64,000 bases of DNA from Thiotrichales bacterium (GTDB lineage Bacteria; Pseudomonadota; Gammaproteobacteria; HK1). The stretch lies in NCBI GenBank assembly GCA_026709935.1, contig JAPOSC010000055.1, positions 16,739-80,738 on the forward strand, read 5' to 3'. Below the pieces are notes generated by a model. That model made no database searches. It had not been told where the DNA came from and saw only the letters and a list, made by a program, of their open reading frames with translations. The number at the start of each line of letters is the position of its first letter. The stretch's first letter is position 1. The position numbers and the translations under genes were made by a program. Below are positions 7,642-16,818 of the stretch, piece by piece.

Positions 7642-9726
7642 TCACTGCCGTGGCGTCGGCCCGAGCCGTTCCTGCCAGGTGCGGCTGACGCCCTGGGTCA
7701 TCCGGTCCGCGATCATCGCGATGAACGCCATCCCGAGTCCGGCGACGATCCCTACCCCGAAGTCCCCATCGCCGAGCCCGATGTAGACCTGCTGGCCGAG
7801 CCCGTTGGTGCCGACCAGGGCCGCGATGACCAGCATCGCGATGCCGAACATGATGGTCTGGTTGAGCCCCAGCATGATGACCGGCATCGCGAGCGGCAGC
7901 TTCACGCGCCACAGGAGCTGCCGCCGGGTGCAGCCGAAGCAGGTGGCGGCCTCCACGACTTGCGCCGGCACGTTGCGCAGGGCGTGCTCCGCGTACCGGA
8001 TGGCGGGCACGACGGCGTAGGCCATGATCGCCAGCAGTGCGGTGAACTCGCCGATCTTGAAGATCATCACGAAGGGGATGAGGATGACGAACAGTGGCAT
8101 GGTCTGGAGCGTGTCGTTGATCGGGCGCAGCGCCGCGGAGACGGCGTCGTACTCGGAGGCGAGGAGGCCGAGCCCGACCCCGAGCGCGAACGAGAGCAGC
8201 ACCGCCAGGCCGCAGAGATAGACCGACAACATGGCCTGCGGCCACACCCCGGCGACGATCAGGAATCCGAGGGCGGCGGCGGTGCCGAGCGCGAGCCGCA
8301 GCCCGCCGAGCTGCCAGCCGAGCAGGGTCGCCATCGCCAGCAACGCCGGCCACGGCAGGCGCGTGAGCCCGAAGAACAGCAGGATCGCGAGGAACGCGAT
8401 CGATGATGCCCGGCCGACGCCGCGGCGCACCGCCATGTACAGGACCAGAGCCAGGGCCAGAGCCACGTAGCCCGCTTTCAGCCCCGGTGTGAACTCGAAC
8501 CCCCAGGTGAAGGGGGTGATGGTCTGCGCGAGCCCCGTCTTCACCGGAAGCATGACGAAGAAGAAGGCCCAGCTCTTGATGAGGTTGATGGTCCCGGCGT
8601 GCTCGACCACGAGCCAGGTGACGGCGTCGTTCAGGTACTGCGCCGGATAGATCTCCCACGCTTCCGGGTAGGCCTTCAGAAACGGGATCAGTTCGGCCAG
8701 CAGCCCCACCGCCAGCCCCAGACCCACGGCGATGAATGCGTTGCGGTGCCGGGCGAAGAGGCCGCGATCTCCTCCGGGATCCTTCGGCTCCGCGGTGGCC
8801 GCGGCGGCGGTCAGCCGGTCCATGACCATGGCCATCAGCGCGATAACGATGCCGGCCAGCAGGCTTTCGCCGAACTGGGCTTTGCGCATGGTCAGGAGCA
8901 CTTCCCAGCCGATGTCGGCGGTTCCGCCGATGATGGAGGCGATGATCACCATCGAGAACGCCGCCATCGTGGTCTGGTTCACCCCGAGCAGGATCTGCCG
9001 GAGCGCACTCGGGGTGCGCACCCTCCAGAAGAGCTGGGAGGGCGTGGCGCCCGCCATCAGCCCGGCTTCGATCACCTCCGACGACACCCGCGCGAGCCCC
9101 AGGCGCGTATTGCGCACCATGGGCGGGAAGGCGTACAGGACGCTCGCGATGAGCCCCACCACTGGCCCGAACCCGAACAGCAGCAGGATCGGCAGCAGGT
9201 AGGCGAAGGCCGGCACCGTCTGCATCAGGTCCAGCCCCGGCGCGATGACCCGCTCGGCGCGCCCGGAGAGGAACGCGAGCGCTCCCAGCCCGAACCCGAC
9301 GCCCACTGCGGTCGGCACGGAGATCGCGACCAGCGCCAGCGAGTTCATCGACTCCGTCCAGTAGCCGATGATCAGCATGTAGAGGACCGCGAAGCCGGTG
9401 AACAGCGCGAGGCGCCAGCCGGCCGCCGCCCAGGCGACGAACGTGAGCACGGCCAGGACGACCGACCAGGGCAGCCAGTTCAGCAGCTCGCGCACCGCGG
9501 TCATCGGCACGTCGACGGTGGCGGAAAAGGCCCGGAACCCGGGGCCGACGGTGTCCACGCACCAGACCATGAAGGCGTTGAGCCAGGGCGTGATCGGCAA
9601 CACCCAGGCATCGGGGTACACGACGAGCCAGCCCGCGACATCCTGCAGGGCCAGCAGCGCGAGGGTCGCCAGGACCAGAACCGCCCGGATCCAGTCCCGA
9701 GGGCGACTCGCGGCGAGCCGGCTCAA
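7642..9726 (-). CDS. Glycine betaine/proline-type ABC importer permease, two fused permease domains
   Basis: 694-aa inner-membrane protein with two complete ProW-like permease units in tandem. Each has the EAA loop: VIEAGLMAGATPSQLFWRVRTP in the first half and VVEAATCFGCTRRQLLWRVKLP in the second, each followed by the conserved NQTxMxxxxMxxIAxxxG pattern (NQTTMAAFSMVIIAS and NQTIMFGIAMLVIAA). Ordinary ProW is about 350 aa and homodimerises, so this is a head-to-tail fusion that supplies both halves of the channel. Overlaps the ATPase gene by 4 nt. Confidence 0.92.
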   Translation of the reverse strand: MSRLAASRPRDWIRAVLVLATLALLALQDVAGWLVVYPDAWVLPITPWLNAFMVWCVDTVGPGFRAFSATVDVPMTAVRELLNWLPWSVVLAVLTFVAWAAAGWRLALFTGFAVLYMLIIGYWTESMNSLALVAISVPTAVGVGFGLGALAFLSGRAERVIAPGLDLMQTVPAFAYLLPILLLFGFGPVVGLIASVLYAFPPMVRNTRLGLARVSSEVIEAGLMAGATPSQLFWRVRTPSALRQILLGVNQTTMAAFSMVIIASIIGGTADIGWEVLLTMRKAQFGESLLAGIVIALMAMVMDRLTAAAATAEPKDPGGDRGLFARHRNAFIAVGLGLAVGLLAELIPFLKAYPEAWEIYPAQYLNDAVTWLVVEHAGTINLIKSWAFFFVMLPVKTGLAQTITPFTWGFEFTPGLKAGYVALALALVLYMAVRRGVGRASSIAFLAILLFFGLTRLPWPALLAMATLLGWQLGGLRLALGTAAALGFLIVAGVWPQAMLSVYLCGLAVLLSFALGVGLGLLASEYDAVSAALRPINDTLQTMPLFVILIPFVMIFKIGEFTALLAIMAYAVVPAIRYAEHALRNVPAQVVEAATCFGCTRRQLLWRVKLPLAMPVIMLGLNQTIMFGIAMLVIAALVGTNGLGQQVYIGLGDGDFGVGIVAGLGMAFIAMIADRMTQGVSRTWQERLGPTPRQ

Positions 9727-10823
9727 GAGCGCGGGGGCTCCGGGGCGCGACGCTGTTGTCGGTGCCGATGCTGGTGTCGATCATGGGCGAGGGCGGAGAT
9801 GACGCTCGCGGCGGTCACCACGCCGAGGGAGACACCGTCGCGCATCATGGCGATGCCCTCGCGATGCGTGGAGAGCACCGGCAGCAGGTCCTCGACCGTG
9901 GTGTCCGCGTCCCGCTGCGGCATTTCGGGTTGCACCGTCCGCGAGGAGTCGAGCACATCGGACGCCTTCAGCACCCGCACCATGGGGACATCCTCGGTGA
10001 ACTCCGCGACGTAGTCGTCGGCGGGGCTGAGGATGAGGTCGGCGGGGGTGCCCACCTGCACCACCATGCCGTCGCGCATGATCATCATCCGGTCCGCGAT
10101 GCGCAGCGCTTCGAGGAAGTCATGGGTGATGAATACGATCGACTTCTTCAGGGTGTTCTGGATATGCAGGAACTCGTCCTGCATCTGGCGCCGGATCAGC
10201 GGGTCGAGGGCGGAGAACGGTTCGTCGAGAAACCACAGCTCCGGCTCGGCCGCCAGCGACCGGGCGATCCCCACTCGCTGCTGCTGTCCGCCCGAGAGCT
10301 GGCGCGGAAACGAGGCTTCCCGTCCTTCCAGCCCCACGAGCTGGATGACCCGGCTCACCCGCTCGTTGCGCTCCGGCGCCGGCAGACCCTGCAAGCTCAG
10401 CGGAAACGCGATGTTGTCGAACACGTTCAGATGGGGGAGCAGCCCGAAGCTCTGGAACACCATGCCCATCTTGTGGCGGCGGATGTCGATCAGCTCCCGG
10501 TCGGATTTTCCGAGCAGGTCTTCCCGGTCGAGCCGGACCTCGCCGTGGCTCGGCTCCACCAGCCGGGACAGGCAGCGCACCACGGTGGATTTGCCGGAGC
10601 CGGACAGCCCCATGATGACGAAGATCTCACCGACATGGACGTCGAAGGTGACGTCCGCCACCGCGGGGATGGCACCGTCGGCGCGCATGCGGCGGGCAAG
10701 TGCGCCCGCGTCGCCGGCGGAGACCTCCCGTTCGAAGTAGGGCGCCGCCTCGCCGCGGTACACCTTCCAGAGGTGGCGGCACGCGAGCTTGGCCGGGGCG
10801 GATTCGTCGGATCGGGTCTGCAT
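9723..10823 (-). CDS. proV: Glycine betaine/proline-type ABC importer ATPase
   Basis: 366-aa ATPase of the ProV/OpuAA family. Walker A is GLSGSGKST, Q-loop VFQSFGLLPH, signature [15 protein letters not shown], Walker B LWFLDEPFSALDP, switch His in FITHDFLEA. The C-terminal segment after residue ~290 (TTVEDLLPVLSTHREGIAMM to SLGVVTAASVISAL) looks like a single CBS-like half, shorter than the paired CBS domains of classical ProV, followed by a His/Arg-rich tail. CBS domains in this family sense ionic strength. Transcribed after the binding protein and before the fused permease. Confidence 0.92.
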   Translation of the reverse strand: MQTRSDESAPAKLACRHLWKVYRGEAAPYFEREVSAGDAGALARRMRADGAIPAVADVTFDVHVGEIFVIMGLSGSGKSTVVRCLSRLVEPSHGEVRLDREDLLGKSDRELIDIRRHKMGMVFQSFGLLPHLNVFDNIAFPLSLQGLPAPERNERVSRVIQLVGLEGREASFPRQLSGGQQQRVGIARSLAAEPELWFLDEPFSALDPLIRRQMQDEFLHIQNTLKKSIVFITHDFLEALRIADRMMIMRDGMVVQVGTPADLILSPADDYVAEFTEDVPMVRVLKASDVLDSSRTVQPEMPQRDADTTVEDLLPVLSTHREGIAMMRDGVSLGVVTAASVISALAHDRHQHRHRQQRRAPEPPRS

Positions 10824-10901
10824 GCCCTGGTGGGTGCCGGTAGTTACGGAGTGCGTTCCCGCCTGCCCGGCGCCCGTGGTCCCCGGCCCGCAAACGTCAA
10901 C

Positions 10902-11852
10902 TCATGAACTCATGGCGGCCTTCGCGGCCTCGACCCAAGGGCTCCAGGTCGCTTCGTTCGCCTCGACCCACTCGGCGACCACCTCTTCGAGCTTGCGGCC
11001 CTTGTTGTCGATCTCGAGCATCAGAGTGTTCTGGGTGGCGTTGTCGACGGTGACCATCTCCATCAGCCTGTAGGCACCCGGCCACTTCGTCGCGACATCC
11101 TTGTTCACGATCTTGTCGACCGACGCCTGCTGGAAGCCGCAGGCCGAGCCGCGTTTCTGGCCCGACTCCTCGACGCACTCGCCGCCGGCCGGGTCCCAGC
11201 TCACCCAGTCGAAGTCGAGAGCGGCGAACAGCCAGTGTGGTTGCCAGAACATCATGATGACGGGTTGCTCGGCCGCCAGCGCGCTCTTCAATTCCGCGAT
11301 CATCGCGCCTTCGGAGCCGCCGGCCACGGGCTCGAACGGCAGATCGATCATGGCCACCACGTCCTTCGAGCGCGTGCCCCAGTCCGCCGGGTAGGTGATG
11401 AGGCGGCCCCTGGGAAAGGTGTCCGCCGCCGCGAACGCCTGGGCGCAGTCGTAGAGGGCTTCGTAGCTCGGCAGGCCCGGGCACTTGTCGTTCATGTAGG
11501 GCGGGTAGATCCAGCCTTCCTGGGGCTGGAGGCCGAGCTGGCCGAGCACCACGATGTCACCGCTCTCCACCGCCTTCGGGTAGACGTCACCGACGTTGTT
11601 GGTCCAGACCTCGGGTTGAAGGTGCAGATCGCCCTGAGCGATGGCGGCGAACTGGGGCACGGCCCCTGCGGTGACGTATTCGACGGTGTAGCCGGCCTTC
11701 TGCAACAGCGTGCCGGTGATGTGGGCCGAGACGTGCTGGCCGGTCCATTCGTTGACGGGAATCCTGATGGGATCCGAGGAATCCGCCCCCGCGCCGGTGA
11801 CCGATGCAGTGGCGAGGATCGACCCCGCGACCATTCCTTTCAGAGCGTTCAT
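10902..11852 (-). CDS. proX: Glycine betaine/choline-type ABC importer substrate-binding protein
   Basis: 316-aa periplasmic protein of the ProX/OpuAC family. The start at 11852 is preceded by GGGAGA and begins a signal peptide (MNALKGMVAGSILATASVTGAGA). Mature residues include NEWTGQHVSAHITGTLLQKAGY and LHLQPEVWTNN, characteristic of the quaternary-amine binding fold, with many Trp residues (QPHWLF, DWVSWDP) able to form the aromatic cage. Two Cys pairs may form disulfides. First gene of the three-gene importer operon (proX, proV, fused proW). Ligand probably betaine, choline or proline betaine; not decidable by eye. Confidence 0.9.
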   Translation of the reverse strand: MNALKGMVAGSILATASVTGAGADSSDPIRIPVNEWTGQHVSAHITGTLLQKAGYTVEYVTAGAVPQFAAIAQGDLHLQPEVWTNNVGDVYPKAVESGDIVVLGQLGLQPQEGWIYPPYMNDKCPGLPSYEALYDCAQAFAAADTFPRGRLITYPADWGTRSKDVVAMIDLPFEPVAGGSEGAMIAELKSALAAEQPVIMMFWQPHWLFAALDFDWVSWDPAGGECVEESGQKRGSACGFQQASVDKIVNKDVATKWPGAYRLMEMVTVDNATQNTLMLEIDNKGRKLEEVVAEWVEANEATWSPWVEAAKAAMSS

Positions 11853-12142
11853 GATGTCTCCCGGGTGACGACAGGTGCGTTGCGCCATGCCCGGGAAACG
11901 CTATGCGGGGGCGGTTGGGGTGTCAATAGGCAGCCCGGTCCGCAGAGACCACACCAGCGTGCGACCACACCATCGTGCAGATCATGCCCGGACCGATATC
12001 AGCGGCCTGTGGACGCCGCTCGTACTTCCAGGCGTCGCCCGGTTGCCCGTGCTCGATCCCGGGACGGACCTGCAACCGGCTGGCTGAGAGATCGAGTATT
12101 GCAAGGTGAAAGCCGGCAGGCGCGGATACCGAACAGCGCGTC

Positions 12143-13195
12143 TCAGGTGTAGCGATACGGGCGTCCCGCCTTCGCCATCGCCGCGTTGTACTCGCGCAGG
12201 ATGCCGACGACCTTGGCGGTGCGCGGGGTCTCGGCCGCGATTTCGTCCCAGAACTTGACCGCCTCGGCCTCCACCTGCGCCCATTCCTCGTCCGGAATCG
12301 AGGTCAGCTCCAGCTTGGTGCCGTTCACCCGCAGGTCCGCCTCGCCGCCCCAGTACCAATACTGGCGGTAGTAGTGCGAACTGTCCATGCACAGCCGGAA
12401 CAGCTCCTGAAGGTGGGCGGGCAGGGCGTCCCACTTCTCGGTGTTGGCGAAGTACGAGCCGCACCACGCCCCGGAGATGTTGTTGGTCAGGAAGTAGTTG
12501 GTGACGTCGGCCCAGCCGACTGTGTAATCCTCGGTGATGCCGGACCAGGCGATGCCGTCGAGCTCGCCGGTCTGCACCGCCACCTCGATGTCCTCCCACG
12601 GCAGGGTCACCGGCACCACCCCGAAGCGTGACAGGAAGCGCCCGGCGGTGGGGAAGGTGAACACCCGCAGGCCCTTCAGATCCTCCAGGCTGCGAATGGG
12701 ATTGACGGTGTTGAAATGGCAGGGGTCCCAGGCGCCGGCGCTCAGCCACGTGACGCCCTCGACCTCGCCGTAGGCTTCCGTCCAGATCTCGTTCAGCCCC
12801 CACTGGTGGAAGAGGGCGGGCACGTCGAGGCTGTAGCGGGTGGCGAACGGGAAATAGCCGCCGAACACGGAGATGTCTACCGGCGCGGCGATGGAGTCGT
12901 CGTCGGACTGCACCGCGTCGATGGTGCCGCGCTGCATGGCGCGGAACAGCTCGCCGGTCGGCACGAGCTGGTCGGCGAAGTAGAGTTCGATCTCCATCTC
13001 GCCGTTCGCGACCTTGTTGAAAGAGTCGATCGACGGCTTGATCACGTGCTCGGCCAGCGCGGGACCCGCGTAGGTCTGGAGCCGCCACTTGATCTTCGTC
13101 TTCGACTGCGCATGGACGGCCGGGGCCGCGACGGTCGCCGCCCCCGCGGCGCCGACCATGCCGGCCTTCTTCAGAAAGCTGCGTCTGCTGGTCAT
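12143..13195 (-). CDS. dctP: TRAP transporter substrate-binding protein DctP, Tat-exported
   Basis: 350-aa periplasmic solute receptor. The start at 13195 has AGGAGA upstream and opens a twin-arginine signal (SRRSFLKKAGMVGAAGAATV, cleavage near VHAQ). The body matches the DctP family (KWRLQTYAGPALAEH, GLRVFTFPTAGRF, LDGIAWSGITEDYTVGW). Proteins with this kind of Tat signal are common among TRAP receptors for carboxylates. A longer in-frame extension upstream to 13459 is rejected because it runs through a low-complexity Pro-Ala repeat encoded by the GGGTGC array. It follows dctQM in the same direction but after a 375-nt gap holding a hairpin and its own promoter region. Confidence 0.92.
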   Translation of the reverse strand: MTSRRSFLKKAGMVGAAGAATVAAPAVHAQSKTKIKWRLQTYAGPALAEHVIKPSIDSFNKVANGEMEIELYFADQLVPTGELFRAMQRGTIDAVQSDDDSIAAPVDISVFGGYFPFATRYSLDVPALFHQWGLNEIWTEAYGEVEGVTWLSAGAWDPCHFNTVNPIRSLEDLKGLRVFTFPTAGRFLSRFGVVPVTLPWEDIEVAVQTGELDGIAWSGITEDYTVGWADVTNYFLTNNISGAWCGSYFANTEKWDALPAHLQELFRLCMDSSHYYRQYWYWGGEADLRVNGTKLELTSIPDEEWAQVEAEAVKFWDEIAAETPRTAKVVGILREYNAAMAKAGRPYRYT

Positions 13196-13355
13196 CTTTT
13201 TCGTCTCCTGTTCCGGTCGTTGACGATGTCTGTCGGCGGTGCTGTTCAGCAGGGATCGGGGGCTCCGCGGGCAACCGCGGAATCGAGTCATGCCGCTTTT
13301 ACTCTTCCGTCCCTTCCTCCGCGCTCGTGGTCGGTCCGGTGTGCTCCTTTCTTCT

Positions 13356-13373
13356 CGATATTTCGGAATATCG
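13356..13373. promoter_or_regulatory. AT-rich palindrome upstream of dctP, possible operator
   Basis: CGATATT-TCGG-AATATCG is a perfect 7-bp inverted repeat in an otherwise GC-rich stretch, about 160 nt upstream of the dctP start. A further half-like ATATCGTGATAT lies beside it. Candidate binding site for a repressor; no regulator gene is adjacent. Confidence 0.4.
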
Positions 13374-13387
13374 TGATATGTGCCCTC

Positions 13388-13423
13388 GGGTGCGGGTGCG
13401 GGTGCGGGTGCGGGTGCGGGTGC
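13388..13423. repeat. Tandem hexanucleotide (GGGTGC)x6
   Basis: Six perfect copies of GGGTGC in the dctM-dctP gap, next to the AT-rich palindrome. Simple-sequence tracts of this kind can vary in copy number by slippage and so alter promoter spacing. It lies outside the chosen dctP reading frame. Confidence 0.9.
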
Positions 13424-13523
13424 AGTGTAACGCACATGTCTCGACGATCGATGGTCCATGTGGAGCCGGTGTCATGTCGAGCCGGGCGCGCCGGTGTGGC
13501 GGATGACGGGAGTCATTCCGCCG

Positions 13524-13544
13524 GCACCACCCCGTTCGTGGTGC
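13524..13544 (-). terminator. Hairpin after dctM
   Basis: GCACCAC - CCCGTTC - GTGGTGC, a 7-bp stem 27 nt past the dctM stop on the minus strand. It may stop or thin transcription between dctQM and dctP. Confidence 0.4.
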
Positions 13545-13570
13545 GGAGCCTCAGTTCAGCCTCGTTTCCC

Positions 13571-14893
13571 TCACAGTCCGTAGTGCTGCTCCGGCAGCCA
13601 CAGCGCAAGTTCGGGGAAGATCATCACGAGCGCCAGCGCCACCACCATGACCAGCACGAAGGGGATGATAGAGCGGTAGATATCGCCGAGACCGATCTCG
13701 GGTGGCGCCATCGCCCGCATCAGGAACAGGTTGTAGCCGAATGGCGGGGTCATGTACGCGATCTGACAGGTGATGGTGTAGAGCACGCCGTACCAGATGA
13801 GGTCGAAGCCGAGCACCTTGACCAGCGGCACGTAGAGGGGGGCGACGATCACCAGCATCGCGGTGTCGTCGAGGAAGGTGCCCATCAGCAGGAACGAGAG
13901 CTGCATCAGGATCAGCACCTCCCAGGGACCGAGGCCGAGCTTCTCCAGAAAGAAACCCTCGATCGCCCGCACCGCCCCGAGTCCGTCGAACACCGCGCCG
14001 AAGCAGAGCGCGGCGAGGATGATCCACATGAACATGCAGCTCACCCCGAGCGTCTTGCGCACCGTCTCCTCCATCACCTTGCGGGTGAGCCGGCCGCGAA
14101 TCAGGGCGGCCAGGGTCGCGGAGAGCGCGCCCACTGCGGAGCTCTCCACGAGGCTCGTGTAACCCATCAGGAACAGCCCGGTCATGAGGAAGAAGATGAG
14201 GAAGGGCAGGATCCCGGCCCGCAGCAGGGCGATCTTCTCCCCGAGCGGGATGCGGCGCTCGCCGGCCGGGAGCACCGGACCGAGGTGAGGCTGGAGCCGG
14301 CAGCGCACTGCGATGTAGACGATGAACAGGCCCGCCATCAGCAGACCCGGAAACACGCCCGCCAGCCAGAGTTGGCCTACCGGCTGGCGGGCGATCATCC
14401 CGTAGAGCACCAACACCACGCTCGGCGGGACCAGGATCCCGAGCGAGCTGCCGGCCTGGATGACCCCGGTGACCATGATCTTGTCGTAGTTGCGGCGCAG
14501 CAGCTCCGGCAGCGCGATGGTCGCGCCGATGGCCATACCCGCCACGCTCAGTCCGTTCATGGCGGAGATCACCACCATGAGACCGATGGTACCGATGGCC
14601 AGGCCTCCCCGCACCGGCCCGAACCAGACATGGAACATCCGGTAGAGGTCGTCCGCGATGCCGGACTCGGAGAGCATGAAGCCCATGTAGATGAACATCG
14701 GCAGGGTGAGAAGGGGGTACCACTTCATCAGCTTCATCGCGGCCGAGAACGCCATCTCGCCCCCGCCCTCGCCCCAGAGCAGCAGTGCCGCGATGGCTGC
14801 GACGGCGCCGATGGCCGCGAACACCCGCTGCCCGGTGATGAGCATTACCATCATCGAGGCGAACATCAGTGCCGCGATCATCTCGTGGCCCAT
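13571..14893 (-). CDS. dctM: TRAP transporter large permease DctM
   Basis: 440-aa polytopic membrane protein with about 12 hydrophobic segments, the ion-coupled channel of a TRAP transporter. Family features seen are PLLTLPMFIYMGFMLSESGIA near residue 65, the GLSVAGMAIGATIALPELLRR loop, AGSSLGILVPPSVVLVLYG, and TCQIAYMTPPFGYNLF near the C-terminus. Starts immediately after the dctQ stop with no gap. Substrate unknown; TRAP systems of this size often import dicarboxylates, keto acids or related organic acids. Confidence 0.93.
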   Translation of the reverse strand: MGHEMIAALMFASMMVMLITGQRVFAAIGAVAAIAALLLWGEGGGEMAFSAAMKLMKWYPLLTLPMFIYMGFMLSESGIADDLYRMFHVWFGPVRGGLAIGTIGLMVVISAMNGLSVAGMAIGATIALPELLRRNYDKIMVTGVIQAGSSLGILVPPSVVLVLYGMIARQPVGQLWLAGVFPGLLMAGLFIVYIAVRCRLQPHLGPVLPAGERRIPLGEKIALLRAGILPFLIFFLMTGLFLMGYTSLVESSAVGALSATLAALIRGRLTRKVMEETVRKTLGVSCMFMWIILAALCFGAVFDGLGAVRAIEGFFLEKLGLGPWEVLILMQLSFLLMGTFLDDTAMLVIVAPLYVPLVKVLGFDLIWYGVLYTITCQIAYMTPPFGYNLFLMRAMAPPEIGLGDIYRSIIPFVLVMVVALALVMIFPELALWLPEQHYGL

Positions 14894-15400
14894 CTACAGC
14901 TCCACCCCTCTGAGCTTCGCCATGTCCCTGAAGAACACCGCGAACGCCTGAAGCAGCATCAGGAGGATGCCGATGCAAGCCACGATCTTGATCGGCGCCA
15001 TGTACGGGCGCCACGAGGAGTAGCTGCGCTCGCCGTACTCCAGCGCGTAGTGCGTGCTGGAGAACCCGCCGTAGAGCAGCAGCACGAGATAGGCGAGCAG
15101 GAACACGATGGTGAACACGTCCACCCAGGCCCGGGTGCGCGGCGACCATGTGCCGTAGGCCAGATCCATGCGCACATGGTTGTCGAGCTGCATGGAGTAG
15201 GCGCCACCCAGCAGGTAGTAGGCGACCATCGTGAACTGCGCCATCTCCAGCGTCCACAGCGGTGGCAGGAAGAAGGTCTTTGAGACCGACGACCAGAGCA
15301 GGATCGCCGCCATCGCGAAGATGAGGTACATCGCGAAGCGGCCCACCCTGCGGTTGACTGCGTCCACCCAGCGCACGTAGGTCCGAATCGCTTGCGGCAT
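14894..15400 (-). CDS. dctQ: TRAP transporter small permease DctQ
   Basis: 168-aa membrane protein with four predicted helices, the family norm. Conserved stretch FTMVAYYLLGGAYSMQLDNHVRMDLAY is the typical DctQ core (helix 2 followed by NxHVRxD). Abuts dctM directly. It anchors and stabilises DctM in the inner membrane. Confidence 0.92.
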   Translation of the reverse strand: MPQAIRTYVRWVDAVNRRVGRFAMYLIFAMAAILLWSSVSKTFFLPPLWTLEMAQFTMVAYYLLGGAYSMQLDNHVRMDLAYGTWSPRTRAWVDVFTIVFLLAYLVLLLYGGFSSTHYALEYGERSYSSWRPYMAPIKIVACIGILLMLLQAFAVFFRDMAKLRGVEL

Positions 15401-15471
15401 GGAGGCGGCGACCGTCTTCAGTCAGTGCTGTCCGCGCGCGCGTGTCGGTCCGGGGTCCGGATGCCGGCGCA

Positions 15472-16227
15472 TCAGGCCAGCCGTTGCAGGGAGTCCCGGA
15501 CTGTCGGCCGCATCCCGGATTCGACGTCCGCCCGGCGGCGTTCGTGGAACGTCGCGAGCGTGCGGTTGGCGTTCGAGAAGGTTTCGATCTGCTCGCAGTA
15601 CCGATCGAGCCGGCGCCCCGGCAGCGCCCACAGAGCGGTGTCGTCGCCGAGCGCGTCCAAGTAGGCCCTCGCGCCGCAGCAGCCGAGGCTCATCGCCGCG
15701 AGCCCCTGGTTGAACGCCTGGGGGAGGGCGGCGCAGGCGGGGCGGCCCATTGCGGGCGGGACGCCGCCGTCGACCCGCGCCAGCGCCTCGCTCAGCACGA
15801 GCCCCCGACGGGCGTCGGCGAACAGCAGCACCACGTCGGGTTCCACCGGGAAGTCACCAAGCGGCCCGTAGACGGCGTGACTCACCGCCTGCCCCACCAC
15901 CGGGATCGTCGCGACTTCATCCTCGCGCACGTAGTCGAGCCCGGTCATGGCTTCCAGCGCGGCCTGGAGCTCTTCGGGCTGCGACGCGGGCGCGCGGGAA
16001 AGGTTCATGGTGTGAATGCCGATCGAGCAGAGCGCGTGATGCCCGGCGGACGTGGTAAACGTGCGCTTGGCGGCCTCCTGCCAGAACACGCATCCGGCCG
16101 GCACCATGCCTTCGAACTCGGGAACTCCGTCCGGCACGGTCTCGGTGAAAGCCACTGCCACGGGCGGCAGGGACAGCTCCAGAGCGGCGGCGAGCTTCTC
16201 CGCCTGTTGTTGTCGTTCGGGGGTCAT
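15472..16227 (-). CDS. DUF169 family protein
   Basis: 251 aa from the ATG at 16227, chosen for its GAAGGAG box. The N-terminal LELSLPPVAVAFTETVPDGVP and the cysteine-containing stretches VPAGCVFWQEAAKRTF, HHALCSIGIHTM and MSLGCCGARAYLDALGDD are typical of DUF169, a family of soluble proteins with conserved Cys residues and no assigned reaction. Lies 72 nt upstream of dctQ on the same strand, so it may be the first gene of the TRAP unit. Confidence 0.8.
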   Translation of the reverse strand: MTPERQQQAEKLAAALELSLPPVAVAFTETVPDGVPEFEGMVPAGCVFWQEAAKRTFTTSAGHHALCSIGIHTMNLSRAPASQPEELQAALEAMTGLDYVREDEVATIPVVGQAVSHAVYGPLGDFPVEPDVVLLFADARRGLVLSEALARVDGGVPPAMGRPACAALPQAFNQGLAAMSLGCCGARAYLDALGDDTALWALPGRRLDRYCEQIETFSNANRTLATFHERRRADVESGMRPTVRDSLQRLA

Positions 16228-16343
16228 CGGGGCTCCTTCGGGGGCGGCATCGGTTCCATCGGAGTATCTTACGCCCTCATGTCGACCTCGACCGCACACT
16301 CGTACTCGACGCATCGACGGCTGTGGGCAGAGCGTCCCCGGCG

Positions 16344-16817
16344 ATGATCGATCCGGACCGGCTGTTGGCTCTGGTGCGTGCGCTCAACCGCGAAGGCGTC
16401 GAGTATGTCGTGGTCGGTGCGACGGCGCTGGGTCTGCACGGTCTCGCCCGGGCCACGGAGGATGTGGATCTCTTCGTGCGTCCGACGCCGGAGAACGTCG
16501 CGCGGCTCAGGCGGGCGCTGGCGGCAGTCTGGTCGGACCCTGACATCGATACCATCGTCGCCAGCGACCTTGCCGGCGAGTATCCCACCATCCGCTACGG
16601 CCCGCCTGACGGGTCGTTCACCCTGGACCTGCTTGCACGACTCGGAGAGCGATTCGGATACGACGACATCGAAGCCGTGAGCGTGGAGTTCGAAGGCGAG
16701 CCCATACGCACGGCCACTCCGCGCACGCTGTACAGAATGAAACACGATACGGTGCGGCCGCTGGATCGGGCGGATGCGGCGGCCCTGCAGCGTACCTTCG
16801 GCCTGGAGGACGAGTAG
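16344..16817 (+). CDS. Nucleotidyltransferase-fold protein (AbiEii/MNT-like)
   Basis: 157 aa. VVVGATALGLHGLARATEDVDLFV contains the minimal nucleotidyltransferase core (GxxAxxxHGxxRxTxDxDLxV), with the two Asp of EDVDLF as metal ligands and a third acidic residue in FTLDLLA. Such proteins are toxins or antitoxins in abortive-infection and toxin-antitoxin pairs, or of unknown role. A GTG seven codons earlier is an alternative start. The following small gene starts 1 nt after its stop, a fixed pair. Confidence 0.75.
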   Translation: MIDPDRLLALVRALNREGVEYVVVGATALGLHGLARATEDVDLFVRPTPENVARLRRALAAVWSDPDIDTIVASDLAGEYPTIRYGPPDGSFTLDLLARLGERFGYDDIEAVSVEFEGEPIRTATPRTLYRMKHDTVRPLDRADAAALQRTFGLEDE

Positions 16818-16818
16818 C

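Noticed and set aside
6587..9784. Very long minus-strand open frame (about 1065 codons) overlapping the amidase and permease
   Set aside because: It is a different frame of the same strand, Arg/Gly/Ala-rich with no motifs; the amidase and fused permease account for the region. High GC makes stop codons rare.
13388..13423. Tandem repeat as a CRISPR array or coding repeat
   Set aside because: It is a simple hexamer without spacers and lies upstream of the Tat signal start of dctP.
12716..15283. Long plus-strand open frame (855 codons) opposite the TRAP genes
   Set aside because: Antisense to dctP, dctM and dctQ, His/Arg/Gly-biased composition, no recognisable domain.
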